Source: a virus. Taken from it: 60,878 bases of DNA. How positions within the stretch are numbered: position 1 is the stretch's first letter; each line of letters begins with the position of its first letter. The translations under genes and the position numbers were made by a program. The notes beneath the pieces were generated by a model, which was not told the origin of the DNA, did no database searches, and saw only the letters and a program-made list of their open reading frames with translations. Where the stretch lies: positions 1 to 60,878 of IMG/VR virus record IMGVR_UViG_3300023184_009656. The stretch is one strand, 5' to 3'. This document shows, piece by piece, positions 8,631-18,906 of this stretch.

Positions 8631-9388
8631 TACCACTTAAATTTTTATACAAATTCAAAGCTATTGAAACAATTGAAAAAGAACAAATCGAAGAGTCAAA
8701 AAATGACCAAGGCGAAGTAGTTAAAACTATTAAAACAGTCAAAGAAGAGAATCCTGTAGAATTCGCAGTTAGAAAACCTAACAGAGTTCTTTTTGATGAT
8801 GCAGAACTTTTCTATGGCGTAAAATTGGCTGAAGCAATTAAAGCTGGTATGTTAACTAAAACATTAATGATTAAAAAGTATGAAAAAGATGGCGGTATTT
8901 TTACTGAAAATGAATTAGAAAGAATTAAAAATATACTTGAATCTCTAGGTGAAACTCAAGCTAAATTAGATATTCTAGATCCAAAAGAAGAAACTAAAGA
9001 ATTATCAGAAGAAGAGAAAAAAGAAAAAGATAACCTTGAAGCTATGCTTAAATCTTTAAGATTAGAATTAATGGAAGTTGAGAATAATAAGAATAATATA
9101 TTTGAACAAACTGCTGAAAATAGAGCTAAGAACAAAATGTTAATGTGGTGGATTTTACAATTATGTTATAGGAAAGAGGGTGAAATATACTCTCCTCTTT
9201 TTGGTGAAGGTTCTTACGAACAAAGGATAGCAAAGTATGATGAATTAGAAGAAGGTGATGATAAATTCTTAAAGAAAGTACTTACTAAGTTCGCATATTT
9301 TGTTAGTTTTTGGTATGCTGGTAAAGCTAATACAGAAGAAGAATTTAAAAATGTAGAAGATTTTGTTGATAAGGAAAATGAATCTTGA
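8627..9388 (+). CDS. Putative tail assembly chaperone, copy 1
   Basis: A 253-residue acidic protein in the position of the gpG-type tail assembly chaperone, shortly upstream of the tape measure. The N-terminal region contains VEFAVRKPNRVLFDDAELFYG, a charged coiled coil covers residues about 105-160, and residues about 163-180 carry the pattern A-E-x-x-A-x-N-K followed by aromatic residues and I-L. The same pattern recurs in the next gene, so the two look paralogous. The C-terminus is acidic. Tail chaperones bind the tape measure and guide tube polymerisation in the cytoplasm. The stop overlaps a TTG start for the next gene (TTGA); there is no usable -1 slippery window, so coupling rather than frameshifting is likely. 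Confidence 0.65.
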   Translation: MIPLKFLYKFKAIETIEKEQIEESKNDQGEVVKTIKTVKEENPVEFAVRKPNRVLFDDAELFYGVKLAEAIKAGMLTKTLMIKKYEKDGGIFTENELERIKNILESLGETQAKLDILDPKEETKELSEEEKKEKDNLEAMLKSLRLELMEVENNKNNIFEQTAENRAKNKMLMWWILQLCYRKEGEIYSPLFGEGSYEQRIAKYDELEEGDDKFLKKVLTKFAYFVSFWYAGKANTEEEFKNVEDFVDKENES

Positions 9389-10377
9389 TAGATCTAACAG
9401 AAAAGAAATTAAAACTTTTATTCTTTGAAATTTGTAATGGCTATTCTAAACTTTTAGATAAAGATAATAAAACATACATATACATAAAACATTTTGGCGA
9501 GTTTACTTCTGGTGAGTTTGAGGAGTATTTTTTTGAGCAATATGAAATAGCCAAGAAAAAAGGTTTGCCCACGTTAGCAGAAAAAGAAAAATTTCTAATA
9601 GATCAAGATTATTGGACTAAAACTCAAAATGAAGAGTTAAAATATAAGCAAGAAAAATTACAAAAACTAGAAAAAAGCTATGCGGACTTATTCTTAAAGT
9701 CTCATATGGATAAGGCTAAAAAAGAAATAACTGAATTACGTAAAAATGTTAAAGCCTTAGAAGATGAAAAGAAAGACTTATTAGGTATGCATGCTGAAAC
9801 ATATGCTGAAAATAAGCTAGAATATTTTTATATTTTAAATTCATTTTATAAAGATAAAGAGTTAAAAGAGAAATTATTTGATTTTTACAACGAAGATGTA
9901 GATAGCGATTCTTATTATCAATATATTGTTTTACATAATAAAATTATCGAAAAATTCAATATTAATCATATTAAAGCTTTGGGTTTATCTAATTCATTTC
10001 AAAATATAATTAACGTATCAGATGAAAATTGTTACTATCTATTTGGAAAACCAATATATCATTTAACTTATTACCAAAATAGTATATTCACTTATGGCAA
10101 GTACTTTTCTAATATATTATCTATGCAAGAGGCTAAAAAATTAGATACAGCAACCAAAACTAATGCAGATAAGTTATTAGAATGGTATAATGCCCTTGTT
10201 AATTTTAAGTCTAAAAACCCTAATAGTTCTGGTAAAGGCATGAGTTTCGTTATGGGCGCAAACAAAGAAGACATGGAATATCTAAAGCAAGATGTGAAAA
10301 ACGATATGAATGATATAGCAAAAGCTCAAGGTGGAAAATTAGGTATACAAGAACTAGCGAAATTATCTAAAATATAA
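9385..10377 (+). CDS. Putative tail assembly chaperone, copy 2
   Basis: A 330-residue Lys/Glu-rich protein whose TTG start overlaps the upstream TGA. Residues about 80-135 form a predicted coiled coil, followed by A-E-x-x-A-x-N-K-L plus aromatic residues and I-L, aligning with the preceding protein. The C-terminal 70 residues include a Gly/Ser/Lys segment (NPNSSGKGMSFVMGANKED) unlike the rest. In many phages this slot holds the frameshifted chaperone extension; here the two proteins seem to be separate genes produced by duplication. A direct role with the tape measure is inferred from position. Confidence 0.65.
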   Translation: MIDLTEKKLKLLFFEICNGYSKLLDKDNKTYIYIKHFGEFTSGEFEEYFFEQYEIAKKKGLPTLAEKEKFLIDQDYWTKTQNEELKYKQEKLQKLEKSYADLFLKSHMDKAKKEITELRKNVKALEDEKKDLLGMHAETYAENKLEYFYILNSFYKDKELKEKLFDFYNEDVDSDSYYQYIVLHNKIIEKFNINHIKALGLSNSFQNIINVSDENCYYLFGKPIYHLTYYQNSIFTYGKYFSNILSMQEAKKLDTATKTNADKLLEWYNALVNFKSKNPNSSGKGMSFVMGANKEDMEYLKQDVKNDMNDIAKAQGGKLGIQELAKLSKI

Positions 10378-10384
10378 AAATATA

Positions 10385-10392
10385 AGTGTAAT
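10385..10392 (+). promoter_or_regulatory. AGTGTAAT element before the tape measure gene
   Basis: An exact AGTGTAAT lies in the 40-base gap ahead of the tape measure gene, 25 bases from the ATG. A Shine-Dalgarno region (AGGAAAAAGG, 10401-10410) lies between, so this leader would be ordinary if the element is a promoter. Confidence 0.5.
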
Positions 10393-10417
10393 AATATCAT
10401 AGGAAAAAGGTTAATCT

Positions 10418-13400
10418 ATGAGTGATATTATTATTTCGGTGGATGGAGATACAAGGCCGTTAGAGGCTAAGTTAGGCAAGATATCCGCCAGAACAGTAAA
10501 TTTAAATCTAAAGGATAGCTTATCACAGCCTTTAGGTAGAATTACTGGTAAAGTATCAGAATTCCAGAAATCATTAGAAGCATCTAATGCTCGTGTTTTA
10601 GCCTTCGGCGCATCAGCAGGAGCTATATATACTGTTCAAAAAGCTTTTTCTGAAATAGTAAAATCAACCATAGAAGTTGAAAAAAGTTTAGCGGATATTA
10701 ATGTAGTTTTAAATGCATCCAGTAAAGATCTTGGAAAATTTGGTAGTAGTTTATTTGGTATAGCAAAAAGTACTGGACAAAGTTTCGATCAAGTATCAAA
10801 AGCTGCAACAGAATTTGCTCGTCAAGGTTTAGGAGTAGCTGAAACATTAAAAAGAACAAGTGATGCTTTGATATTAAGTCGTCTTTCTGGATTAGATGCA
10901 GCAAGAAGTGTAGAAACTTTAACTGCAGCAGTAAATTCGTTTGCTCGTGCTGGATTAACTTCTACTCAAATCATTAACAAATTAGCAAATGTTGATGCAA
11001 GTTTTGCTGTTAGTACTGGTGATTTAGCAGAAGCTATTAGTCGAGTTGGTAGTACTGCTCAAGACGTTGGAGTAGATTTGGATCAATTAATTGCACTTGT
11101 TACTTCTGCTCAACAAACAACTGCTAGAGGTGGAGCAGTAATTGGTAACTCATTTAAAACTATTTTCACTAGAATTCAAAGAGCAGATACTCTTGATGCA
11201 TTAGAAGGTGTTGGTGTTGCTGTTAGAGATTTACAAGGCAATGTTTTACCAGCAATGCAAGTGTTAGATAATTTAGCAAAAACATTTGGAAAATTAACTC
11301 AAGCTCAACAAGCTTCAATTGCAGAAGATGTTGGTGGCGTATTCCAAATTAATATTTTGCGAGCAGCACTAGCAGACTTAGGAAAAGAATATAATGTTTA
11401 TAATAGTGCTTTAGGAGTTTCAAGAACTGCAACAGATCAAGCTATCAAAAGAAATGAAGCACTAAATCAAACTCTTTCAGCTCTAACAAATAAAACTTTC
11501 GTTAATTTAAAAGAAGCTGCAGCTAAAGTTGGTGAAATAACAATAGCTCCAACAATTAAAGGTGGGCTAGGTGGACTTAATGTTTTATTAGAAGAATTTA
11601 ATAAACCACAAGAGAGTCAAGGTATTGGAACACAAATCGCGACAGGAATTTTATCTGGTATAGGAAATTATATAAGTGGTCCAGGATTAGCAGTTGTTGG
11701 TGCAGCTTTTATTAAAATTTTTGGTGGATTGACTAAGTTTAGTGCTGAAGCATTAAAGAGTTTAATTGGAATTAGCAGTCAAGCAGATAAAATCGCAGCA
11801 GCTCAAGAAAGAGTTAACACTATTCTTGCTCAAAATCCAAGTTTAATTCAAGCTATTATTTCAAAAGAAAGCTCTTTGCTTCAAATAGAAAATCAAATAT
11901 TAAAAATTATACAATCTCAAAATGCAGCAAGAGCAGTTGGTGCAAGTATTTCTGCTAGAGTTGCTCCAGCAGCCGCAGCATTACCAATTCCAACGGTAAA
12001 AACAAAAACAAAAGCTGGTGGACATATTCCTAATTTCTCAGCTGCAGCAGCGCAAGAAATTATGGGAGCATATGCTGGAGGATATACTCCAGGAGCAGTT
12101 AAAAAAACCAATGGAATGTATTATAATACAGCAGAATCTGTTGTTCAATTTCCTGGAGCTAGCGGTCCAGCAATAATTCCTCCAGAAAATAGTGATGCAG
12201 GAAAAAATTATAAAAAACAATTTCAACGTTCTGCTGGATTTGATCCTTATGCGTCAAATGGATTCATTCCTAATTTTGCTAAAACATTAACAGAAAGTTA
12301 TCCAGAAAAAGGTTCTGCATCCAAACAAGTCTCAATGATTTATGCTAAAAAAGCTGGTATTGGGTTAGGAACTGGTGTTGCAAAATATGGAGATTATAAT
12401 GTTCCAATTAGTTTTAATACAGCTGGATTTTCTGCAAGTAAAGTTAGAAAACCTGAAGATGTTAATTTAGAAAAACAATTAGGAGATTATTTAGTTAAAT
12501 TTACAAATCAATTTGCTCAAAGAATTTTTGCTGGAGGATCTGGCGGAGGAGCAGCTAAAATTGGAGGGATAAGTGAATTATCAAATAGAGGTTCATTTGG
12601 TAGTATAGTTGGAACAGTATTTGAAACAGCAGTAGATTTAGCAGCAGGAAAATTAAATGAAGGTAGAGCACAAAATGCTCCTATTGATTTTGCAAGTCCA
12701 AATGGATTATTAAGAAAAATGTTTGGTGGTGCTCCAGGCCAATACGAAGCTAAAGTTAATAACAATCCAGATCAATTAAATAGCGTTGCTCAAAAAATTC
12801 TAAATACAGGTTTAATTTCTCCTCAATTAAAAAATTTATTAGGAATAAATACTAAACCAGAAGGAAAAAGAAGAGCTAAACAAAAACCCGCAAGATATCA
12901 AAAGAAAGCATCAGTTGGATTTATACCTAATTTTTCAGCTCTTCAAGAAGCGATAGGTAGAGAGCAAGCTGCTGGTATTTCTTCTAGTCAAATTAGAGTT
13001 GGAGCTGATTCAACTTTAATGAATAAAAATAATCCTTTTGGTCTAGGAGTTTACAATACAAAAGATGAACCAGCAGGATTAAAGCAAGGAATAAATAGGT
13101 CAAGAGGAAATATACCAAATTTTGCTATGCCAGTTGCAACTCCTGGAGCAGGAAGTATACCTGTTCCAGAAATGAAAAAACTTAAAGAAACTACTATAAA
13201 TTTGTCAGAAAAAATGGTTGTTAGTCAAGGCAGATTAATGGCTTTGAGTTTTGGTCTTTCTACAGCTCAAGGCATTATAACTCAATTTGGTTCAGAAACA
13301 AATAAAGTAACAAAAGGATTATCTCAAAGTTTGGGAATAATGAGTACAGTAGCTTCTGGATTTTCTGTTGGAGGGAAAAAATACGGAGGAGCAATTGCAG

Positions 13401-15682
13401 GAACCATGGTAGCTGCTCAAGGAGTTGCTGGATTGTCCGAATCAGCCAACAAACCATATACAACACAAATAGATAGTTTAAATAAAAGTTTAGATGAGAT
13501 GAAAAATAAATCTGGACAATTAGAATCAACAATTAGTTCTTTAACTCCAACTATTAATGAATATGTTGCAGAATTAGATAAAAGTGAACCAGATCCAGCA
13601 AAAATATCAGACTTTAAAAAAGCAATATTAGAAGGCATAGCTCCACTTGGAAAAGAAATGCAAGATAAGATTATGAAAAATTTATCTTCTCCAAAAGAAG
13701 TTCAAGCCGCTTTAAGCAAAGAACAAAGAGGAGGAGCAATCGAACAGTCTCAAAAAGAACTAACGAGAGATATTTATCAAAAACAATTAAATTCAAGAAA
13801 ACAAATGGGATTTCAAGGCCAAGTTGGTCAAATATTATCTGCAGTTCCAGGTTTAGGTGGAGTTGGCAAGCGTATGATAGAAGGTCAAGGAACTCAAGAT
13901 GTATTAGGAAATAAACAAGATATAGAAGGAATGGCTGGAAATTTATTAGCTCCATTAGCTCAAACTCCAGAAGGATTAGCTTCTCTTGCTGAAAATTTAT
14001 CAAATGTCTCTACTAACACAAATGATGTTATTGCTGTATTAAAAATGATGTATGAAAGTGCTGGAGTTAGTACTGAATCTATTAATGCTTTAAATGGCGC
14101 ACTTGCTCAAAGTCCAAAATCAGCAAATGAACTTACTCAAGCTTTATTTAAAACATTAGAAGCAGAAATTAAAAGAACAAAAGCTATAAAAGAACAAGGC
14201 GCTGGTCAAGGTGGAGGTATTGTAAAAAATTACGCAGGAGCAGAAAATATTGTTACAAAAGAAAGTGTTCAAGGAGGAAAAGAAACAAGCTTAAAAGCCA
14301 GATTAGCAGAGATGACTGCTATAACTACTCGCGCAAAAAAAATTGGTCCAGCAGCTCAAGTTTTCCAAGATCTAGGTTCATCTAATCTTATAGATCTTAT
14401 GAGTCAAAGTGGAGTATCTCTTGATACGTTAAAACAAACAAATCCAGAATTAGTAAAAATGGGAGAACAAGGATACGTTAATAAAGCTAAAGAAAATTTT
14501 GCTGCTCAAAGAGAAGCTATTGTTGCAACTGGTGGAGATGTTGGAAAATTTGATGAAATGATGAAAAAATTAAATCTTGAAGATCTTGGTAAAGCTGCAT
14601 TTGAAAAATCTTATACTGGAAAAGATTTACCAGATTATACTAAAATGGGAACATTTTTTCAAGAACAAAGCGCAGCGCAAAAAGAAAATACAGCTGCTGT
14701 TCAAGCTTTAACAGCAGCTCAACAACAAGCAGCTGCAGGATCAGCAAATGCAAAAAATGCTACGTTCGATCAAGGCCAGGCATCTAGAATGGGAACTGAA
14801 GTTCCAGGAACTCAACCAGATTGGGTGAATACATTATTAACTACTTTAGGAGCAGGTGGAGGCGTAGTTAGTAGTGCTCTTGGAGGAGCTCTTGGAGGTG
14901 GAGTAGCTAATGTATCAACAAAAGCTGTTGGAGGTGCACTTAATGTAGGAAAAAATGTTGTTGGAGGTGCAGTTAATGTAGGAAAAAATGTTGTTGGAGG
15001 TATAGGAGGAGGATTTGGAGCTGCCAGAGGAGTATTAAATACAGCAGCTGCAGCAAATGGAATGAATATAGGAGTAGGAGAGGCATTAGCGTTACCTGGA
15101 GGAGCTCTAACAACAGCTGCTTTAGGTGTTGGTGCATTTGCTGGTGGCGCAGCTCTTGGTTATGGAGCTGGAGAACTTGTTGATCCTGGAGCAGAAAAAC
15201 GTACAGCTATGCTTGAATCAATTCCTGGAGTCAAAACTGGGTTTAAATCATTATCTTCTGTTTTACCTAGTTTTCTTGGCGGTGGAGGAGCTGAAGGACC
15301 TAGCCAAGAAGATGAAGCTAAAACAACTGAAATGTTCAATCGAGCTAAAGAAAAACAAAAACAAAGACTACAAAGACAACAAGCCGTCTCAGAAGCACCA
15401 ACCGTAGAAGTTCCAGAAAACCAACTTAAAGAAGTGCAAAAAACAGCTAGCACAGAAAAAGCTCAACAGAATCAGATTACTAACACAATTTCTGTATCAC
15501 CAACAATAAGTATTGCTCAACAAGCAGCAGCAAATGATAAGGCGGATCTGCAAAAAATGATAGAAGCAGAAGTAAAGAAATTTGGTGAAGGGTTATTAAA
15601 AATTGTAGAAGAAAAATCTAAAAACACGGCAAAAGGAACTGTCACTCCACCTCAATCAATGAGGGCTCAGATGGCAGCATAA
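10418..15682 (+). CDS. Tape measure protein
   Basis: A 1754-residue protein, the longest in the window, at the canonical tape measure position. Residues about 60-350 match the TP901-type tape measure core, with alternating Ala-rich helices and the segment GGVFQINILRAALADLGKE. A hydrophobic, Gly-rich stretch follows at about 400-430. Residues about 534-902 carry four copies of G-x-I-P-N-F-(A/S). The C-terminal quarter has two 33-base tandem repeats encoding a GG(A)xNVGKNVV unit and a long hydrophobic Gly/Ala segment (about residues 1555-1590) that could insert in a membrane during DNA injection. The final part is helical and Gln/Lys-rich. It sets tail length and is ejected with DNA. No lysozyme or peptidase motif was recognised. 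Confidence 0.92.
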   Translation: MSDIIISVDGDTRPLEAKLGKISARTVNLNLKDSLSQPLGRITGKVSEFQKSLEASNARVLAFGASAGAIYTVQKAFSEIVKSTIEVEKSLADINVVLNASSKDLGKFGSSLFGIAKSTGQSFDQVSKAATEFARQGLGVAETLKRTSDALILSRLSGLDAARSVETLTAAVNSFARAGLTSTQIINKLANVDASFAVSTGDLAEAISRVGSTAQDVGVDLDQLIALVTSAQQTTARGGAVIGNSFKTIFTRIQRADTLDALEGVGVAVRDLQGNVLPAMQVLDNLAKTFGKLTQAQQASIAEDVGGVFQINILRAALADLGKEYNVYNSALGVSRTATDQAIKRNEALNQTLSALTNKTFVNLKEAAAKVGEITIAPTIKGGLGGLNVLLEEFNKPQESQGIGTQIATGILSGIGNYISGPGLAVVGAAFIKIFGGLTKFSAEALKSLIGISSQADKIAAAQERVNTILAQNPSLIQAIISKESSLLQIENQILKIIQSQNAARAVGASISARVAPAAAALPIPTVKTKTKAGGHIPNFSAAAAQEIMGAYAGGYTPGAVKKTNGMYYNTAESVVQFPGASGPAIIPPENSDAGKNYKKQFQRSAGFDPYASNGFIPNFAKTLTESYPEKGSASKQVSMIYAKKAGIGLGTGVAKYGDYNVPISFNTAGFSASKVRKPEDVNLEKQLGDYLVKFTNQFAQRIFAGGSGGGAAKIGGISELSNRGSFGSIVGTVFETAVDLAAGKLNEGRAQNAPIDFASPNGLLRKMFGGAPGQYEAKVNNNPDQLNSVAQKILNTGLISPQLKNLLGINTKPEGKRRAKQKPARYQKKASVGFIPNFSALQEAIGREQAAGISSSQIRVGADSTLMNKNNPFGLGVYNTKDEPAGLKQGINRSRGNIPNFAMPVATPGAGSIPVPEMKKLKETTINLSEKMVVSQGRLMALSFGLSTAQGIITQFGSETNKVTKGLSQSLGIMSTVASGFSVGGKKYGGAIAGTMVAAQGVAGLSESANKPYTTQIDSLNKSLDEMKNKSGQLESTISSLTPTINEYVAELDKSEPDPAKISDFKKAILEGIAPLGKEMQDKIMKNLSSPKEVQAALSKEQRGGAIEQSQKELTRDIYQKQLNSRKQMGFQGQVGQILSAVPGLGGVGKRMIEGQGTQDVLGNKQDIEGMAGNLLAPLAQTPEGLASLAENLSNVSTNTNDVIAVLKMMYESAGVSTESINALNGALAQSPKSANELTQALFKTLEAEIKRTKAIKEQGAGQGGGIVKNYAGAENIVTKESVQGGKETSLKARLAEMTAITTRAKKIGPAAQVFQDLGSSNLIDLMSQSGVSLDTLKQTNPELVKMGEQGYVNKAKENFAAQREAIVATGGDVGKFDEMMKKLNLEDLGKAAFEKSYTGKDLPDYTKMGTFFQEQSAAQKENTAAVQALTAAQQQAAAGSANAKNATFDQGQASRMGTEVPGTQPDWVNTLLTTLGAGGGVVSSALGGALGGGVANVSTKAVGGALNVGKNVVGGAVNVGKNVVGGIGGGFGAARGVLNTAAAANGMNIGVGEALALPGGALTTAALGVGAFAGGAALGYGAGELVDPGAEKRTAMLESIPGVKTGFKSLSSVLPSFLGGGGAEGPSQEDEAKTTEMFNRAKEKQKQRLQRQQAVSEAPTVEVPENQLKEVQKTASTEKAQQNQITNTISVSPTISIAQQAAANDKADLQKMIEAEVKKFGEGLLKIVEEKSKNTAKGTVTPPQSMRAQMAA
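14927..14992 (+). repeat. Tandem 33-base repeat in tape measure gene
   Basis: Two adjacent 33-base units (14927-14959 and 14960-14992) are nearly identical and encode VGGA(L/V)NVGKNV; the first nine bases of a third copy follow. Being a multiple of three, copy-number change would keep the frame. Confidence 0.85.
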
Positions 15683-15685
15683 AAT

Positions 15686-17371
15686 ATGGCAAATCCAGTA
15701 TTTAATATAAATTTACAATATCCACAAATTACTAGCGCGACAAAAAAGATCGAAAAAAATCAAGCTAATTTTTTATTAAGAATTATCCAAGAGATTACTG
15801 TAAAAGGAAAACTATTAAAATTTAATAATCTAAGTGGTTATTCTGAAATATGGGCTCAAATTGATGCTATTCAAGATAATAAATCAGCTAAAAATTGTAC
15901 TCTTAATTTTGCAAATTTAGTATCTTATAGTGGAGTTAAAATAACTAGTATTAGTTTTGATCAAACAAATAATCAAGATGTTCAAAGTAAAGATTTTTCT
16001 ATAACTTTTGAAGTATACGAAGCAGTAAGCTCTTCTGGTTTAACTCAATATGGAGTTACTACAACTCAATTAAAAGATTTAGAAGATATTAAAATAACTC
16101 AAGTTAAAGATCAAAATTTAGAAGGAGAAACTTTAACAACTTCAGTTGGAATAACATTTACCCCTAATGCAAATACTTTTAATGAAAGTATAGCGAATAC
16201 TATTGCTAAAGCTGTATTAGCTGCAACAAATATACTCTCATTAACATCATCAAGAACAACAGTTTCAAATGTTTACGATGAAAAAACTGCAACGTATACA
16301 TATATAGAAGTAAAGAACAAATTTAGAGGAAGTGGTGGTGGATTTGCAATTTTAAGATCTAATAATTATAATATTCAAAATAACGGATCAATTCTTGTGA
16401 CAGATAATACTCAAATTAAAATAGAAAGCAATACTTATACAATTAACGAACTATATTCTAGAGCTTTATCTGAAGCTAGTGGAGCATTAGGTAGATGTCA
16501 ACAATTTCTTAACATTTATTATTCATTTAGTTATGGAACTCCTCCAGCTGGATATAGAAACACTTTCTTACTTTTCAATAAGCAAATAACAGTAGATGAA
16601 GCTTCTGGTACTGCTCAAGCTAGTGCTTCTATAACTAATGAACCAGAATATACTGGTAATGTTAAAGTAGAAATTGTAAGCACAATAGAAGATCTTAAAA
16701 AAGAAGATTCAAAAAGAAAAACAGTTAGGGGGACTATAACTGGCATAAATAATCCACCAGATAAAGAAATCAATCCCACATCTAATAAAAAATTAGCAGC
16801 TGCAAAAAATTATTTTGATAGTAATTATAAACCTAAATTTATAAGCGCAAAAAATTTTATTGATGCAAAAGGTGAAATAACTGGAGCTAAGTATAAAGCT
16901 TATATTACAAATGGAGATGTTTCGTATAATATTAGTGAAGGATCTATTAATTTTAGTTTAACTTACGAAAGCAGACCAAATTTTGATGTTTCTGAAAGCA
17001 CTATGATTTATGGTTCTGCAGAATTAACAAATCAATCTGCAGTTCATTTAGCAAATCAATTTATTATAATTGGCGGACAAACTCCAGGAGAAGAATTAAT
17101 TCAAGAAAGTAATCAATCTAGACCAATAGAACAAACATTAAAAGTCCAAGCTTTATTTAAAAAACCTGCAGATATTAAAAATTATATATCAAAATTTAAA
17201 GATCTTATTAGTCAGAACTACAATGATGGAATCATTAAATCAATAAATATTTCAGCAGAATTAATAAATAGAACATTTCAAGGTAGTGCAACTTGGTTAA
17301 AATTTGGGGATTATAGAGAAAGAAGTAATATTAGCCTTAAAGTTACAACACCAAAACAGGTAAAAGTCTAA
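15686..17371 (+). CDS. Tail tip / baseplate protein (distal-tail position)
   Basis: A 561-residue beta-rich protein encoded directly after the tape measure, where distal tail proteins usually lie. The N-terminal 140 residues alternate short beta strands, including SYSEIWAQIDAIQDN-like and ITSISFDQTNNQDVQ segments, typical of Dit-like ring proteins. A middle region has Lys/Thr-rich stretches, and the C-terminal part repeats beta motifs ending FGDYRERSNISLKV. Its TAA shares one base with the next ATG (TAATG). The next gene has a similar strand pattern and a shared SRP-containing segment (ESRPNF here, ESRPAT there), so the two may be distant paralogues. Function is assigned by position. Confidence 0.6.
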   Translation: MANPVFNINLQYPQITSATKKIEKNQANFLLRIIQEITVKGKLLKFNNLSGYSEIWAQIDAIQDNKSAKNCTLNFANLVSYSGVKITSISFDQTNNQDVQSKDFSITFEVYEAVSSSGLTQYGVTTTQLKDLEDIKITQVKDQNLEGETLTTSVGITFTPNANTFNESIANTIAKAVLAATNILSLTSSRTTVSNVYDEKTATYTYIEVKNKFRGSGGGFAILRSNNYNIQNNGSILVTDNTQIKIESNTYTINELYSRALSEASGALGRCQQFLNIYYSFSYGTPPAGYRNTFLLFNKQITVDEASGTAQASASITNEPEYTGNVKVEIVSTIEDLKKEDSKRKTVRGTITGINNPPDKEINPTSNKKLAAAKNYFDSNYKPKFISAKNFIDAKGEITGAKYKAYITNGDVSYNISEGSINFSLTYESRPNFDVSESTMIYGSAELTNQSAVHLANQFIIIGGQTPGEELIQESNQSRPIEQTLKVQALFKKPADIKNYISKFKDLISQNYNDGIIKSINISAELINRTFQGSATWLKFGDYRERSNISLKVTTPKQVKV

Positions 17372-18906
17372 TGAGTAATATATCTTTATCTTCTCTTTAT
17401 CCAAATTTTTTAGAAGGTTCAAGTTTAACTGATAAAAAAATTACAGCTTTTGCTACTAAAAGAATAGAACCAGTATTTAATGGACCAATTCAATATGCAA
17501 ATAAAGTAATCTTTACAATAGAAGGAGAATATCTTCCTCAAGGAGTTGGGGGAAATATACCCAATCAAGCAGTAATTGGAATTAAAACATTTTTAGATAC
17601 TTTTTCTGTATTGAATAATGGAAATTGTACTCTTTCAAATATTACTTTAAATGAAGCTAATTGGGTTGGTCATGTTCCATATACTGTAGAATGTGAATGT
17701 TATAGTTTTATGGATGATAATATAAATAAAACTATTGATGCAAAAAATGAAATTAGCATTACTGAAAACCTAGATGGTACAATAAGTATAAATAGAAGCA
17801 TTAATGTAAGCGCTATATCTATAAATGGTTCTAGCGCTGTAAATGATGCAAGAACTTTTGCTTCACTTTTAAGTGGACAAGTAGGTAGCTGGAAATTAAA
17901 TTATTCTACAAGTAATAAAGCTGGAAGTTTGAATAGTATAGTTTTAAATAGTGATTCACAAACTGCGGATATTAGTAATGGAGGTTATAGTATTCAACAA
18001 AATTTTACAGCAAATTTATTACCAAGAGATATATCAAAAAAAGGTATAGTAAAACATTCTGCAGAATTTCAATCTAGTATAGATGGATTAGCCACAGTCA
18101 ATGTAAAATCTAATGTAATTGGTGGAATAAATACAACTGAAAATGATTTAAAGGCTTTAATAAAATCTAACCCATTTTCTACTCCAGCTGGTTTTAAAGT
18201 TATATCTAATACAGCAAGTTACGATGATGTTCAAAAGTCAATGGAAATAAATACTACTTTTTCTAACGATTTGACAATCACTACAAATGGAAATAAAGTT
18301 AGTAATTCATTAAGTTTTAATTTTGATTTTTTTACACAAAATACAAATGCTACTTTTAATTCAGAATCAAGACCAGCAACCGTTGTAAAAAACTCTAATT
18401 CAACGGCATCAGATTTATCAAAAAATATTTCTCAACAAATAAAAACTTATAATCCTCTTGGAGAAGATCTTATATTAGAAACAACTAGCGATGGAGATGG
18501 GGTAGTAACTCAAGTTTCAACTTATTCTGAAAATTATATAAGATCTTCAAATATTATAGCAAATGGCAATAATATTCAATATACAGATGTAAATGTTAAT
18601 GTTGATTATCAAGCCGCATTTCCACAAAATAGTTTCGCACCACTTTTAAGTGGAAAAGGAAATTATTACTTAGAAAATTTAGATTATATTAATAATTCAA
18701 TTATTAATACTTCTGTTCAAGGAAAATATATCTCAACAGCACCACAAACAAGCTTTTTTAAAGATTTCGACAAGAGTGGAGATTTAGTAGCTTTAACTAA
18801 AACTTTACTATTAAAAGATGAAATGGGGCTTGATACTCAAAATAGATCATTCTCTTATGTTATACAAAAAGTTGGAAACGATAAAACTTTTGAAAGCTTA
18901 AAATGA
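17371..18906 (+). CDS. Tail tip / baseplate protein, possible paralogue of upstream gene
   Basis: A 511-residue Asn/Ser/Thr-rich beta protein. The N-terminal region includes NKVIFTIEGEYLPQG and a Cys pair near residues 110-112 (VECECYSF). Alternating strands continue through the protein, with an NSESRPATVVK segment near residue 335 that parallels the upstream protein. It starts in a TAATG junction and ends in an ATGA junction, so it is coupled on both sides. Likely a structural ring or hub component of the tail tip; no enzymatic motif is seen. Confidence 0.6.
   Translation: MSNISLSSLYPNFLEGSSLTDKKITAFATKRIEPVFNGPIQYANKVIFTIEGEYLPQGVGGNIPNQAVIGIKTFLDTFSVLNNGNCTLSNITLNEANWVGHVPYTVECECYSFMDDNINKTIDAKNEISITENLDGTISINRSINVSAISINGSSAVNDARTFASLLSGQVGSWKLNYSTSNKAGSLNSIVLNSDSQTADISNGGYSIQQNFTANLLPRDISKKGIVKHSAEFQSSIDGLATVNVKSNVIGGINTTENDLKALIKSNPFSTPAGFKVISNTASYDDVQKSMEINTTFSNDLTITTNGNKVSNSLSFNFDFFTQNTNATFNSESRPATVVKNSNSTASDLSKNISQQIKTYNPLGEDLILETTSDGDGVVTQVSTYSENYIRSSNIIANGNNIQYTDVNVNVDYQAAFPQNSFAPLLSGKGNYYLENLDYINNSIINTSVQGKYISTAPQTSFFKDFDKSGDLVALTKTLLLKDEMGLDTQNRSFSYVIQKVGNDKTFESLK

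Noticed and set aside
9379-9388. Programmed -1 frameshift between the two chaperone-position genes
   Set aside because: Frame 1 has a TGA at 9379-9381 and no slippery heptamer lies in the few bases left before the frame 2 stop.
10698-15453. Several - strand and alternate-frame open frames inside the tape measure gene
   Set aside because: They lack start signals, have hydrophobic low-complexity translations and lie opposite a well-supported gene.
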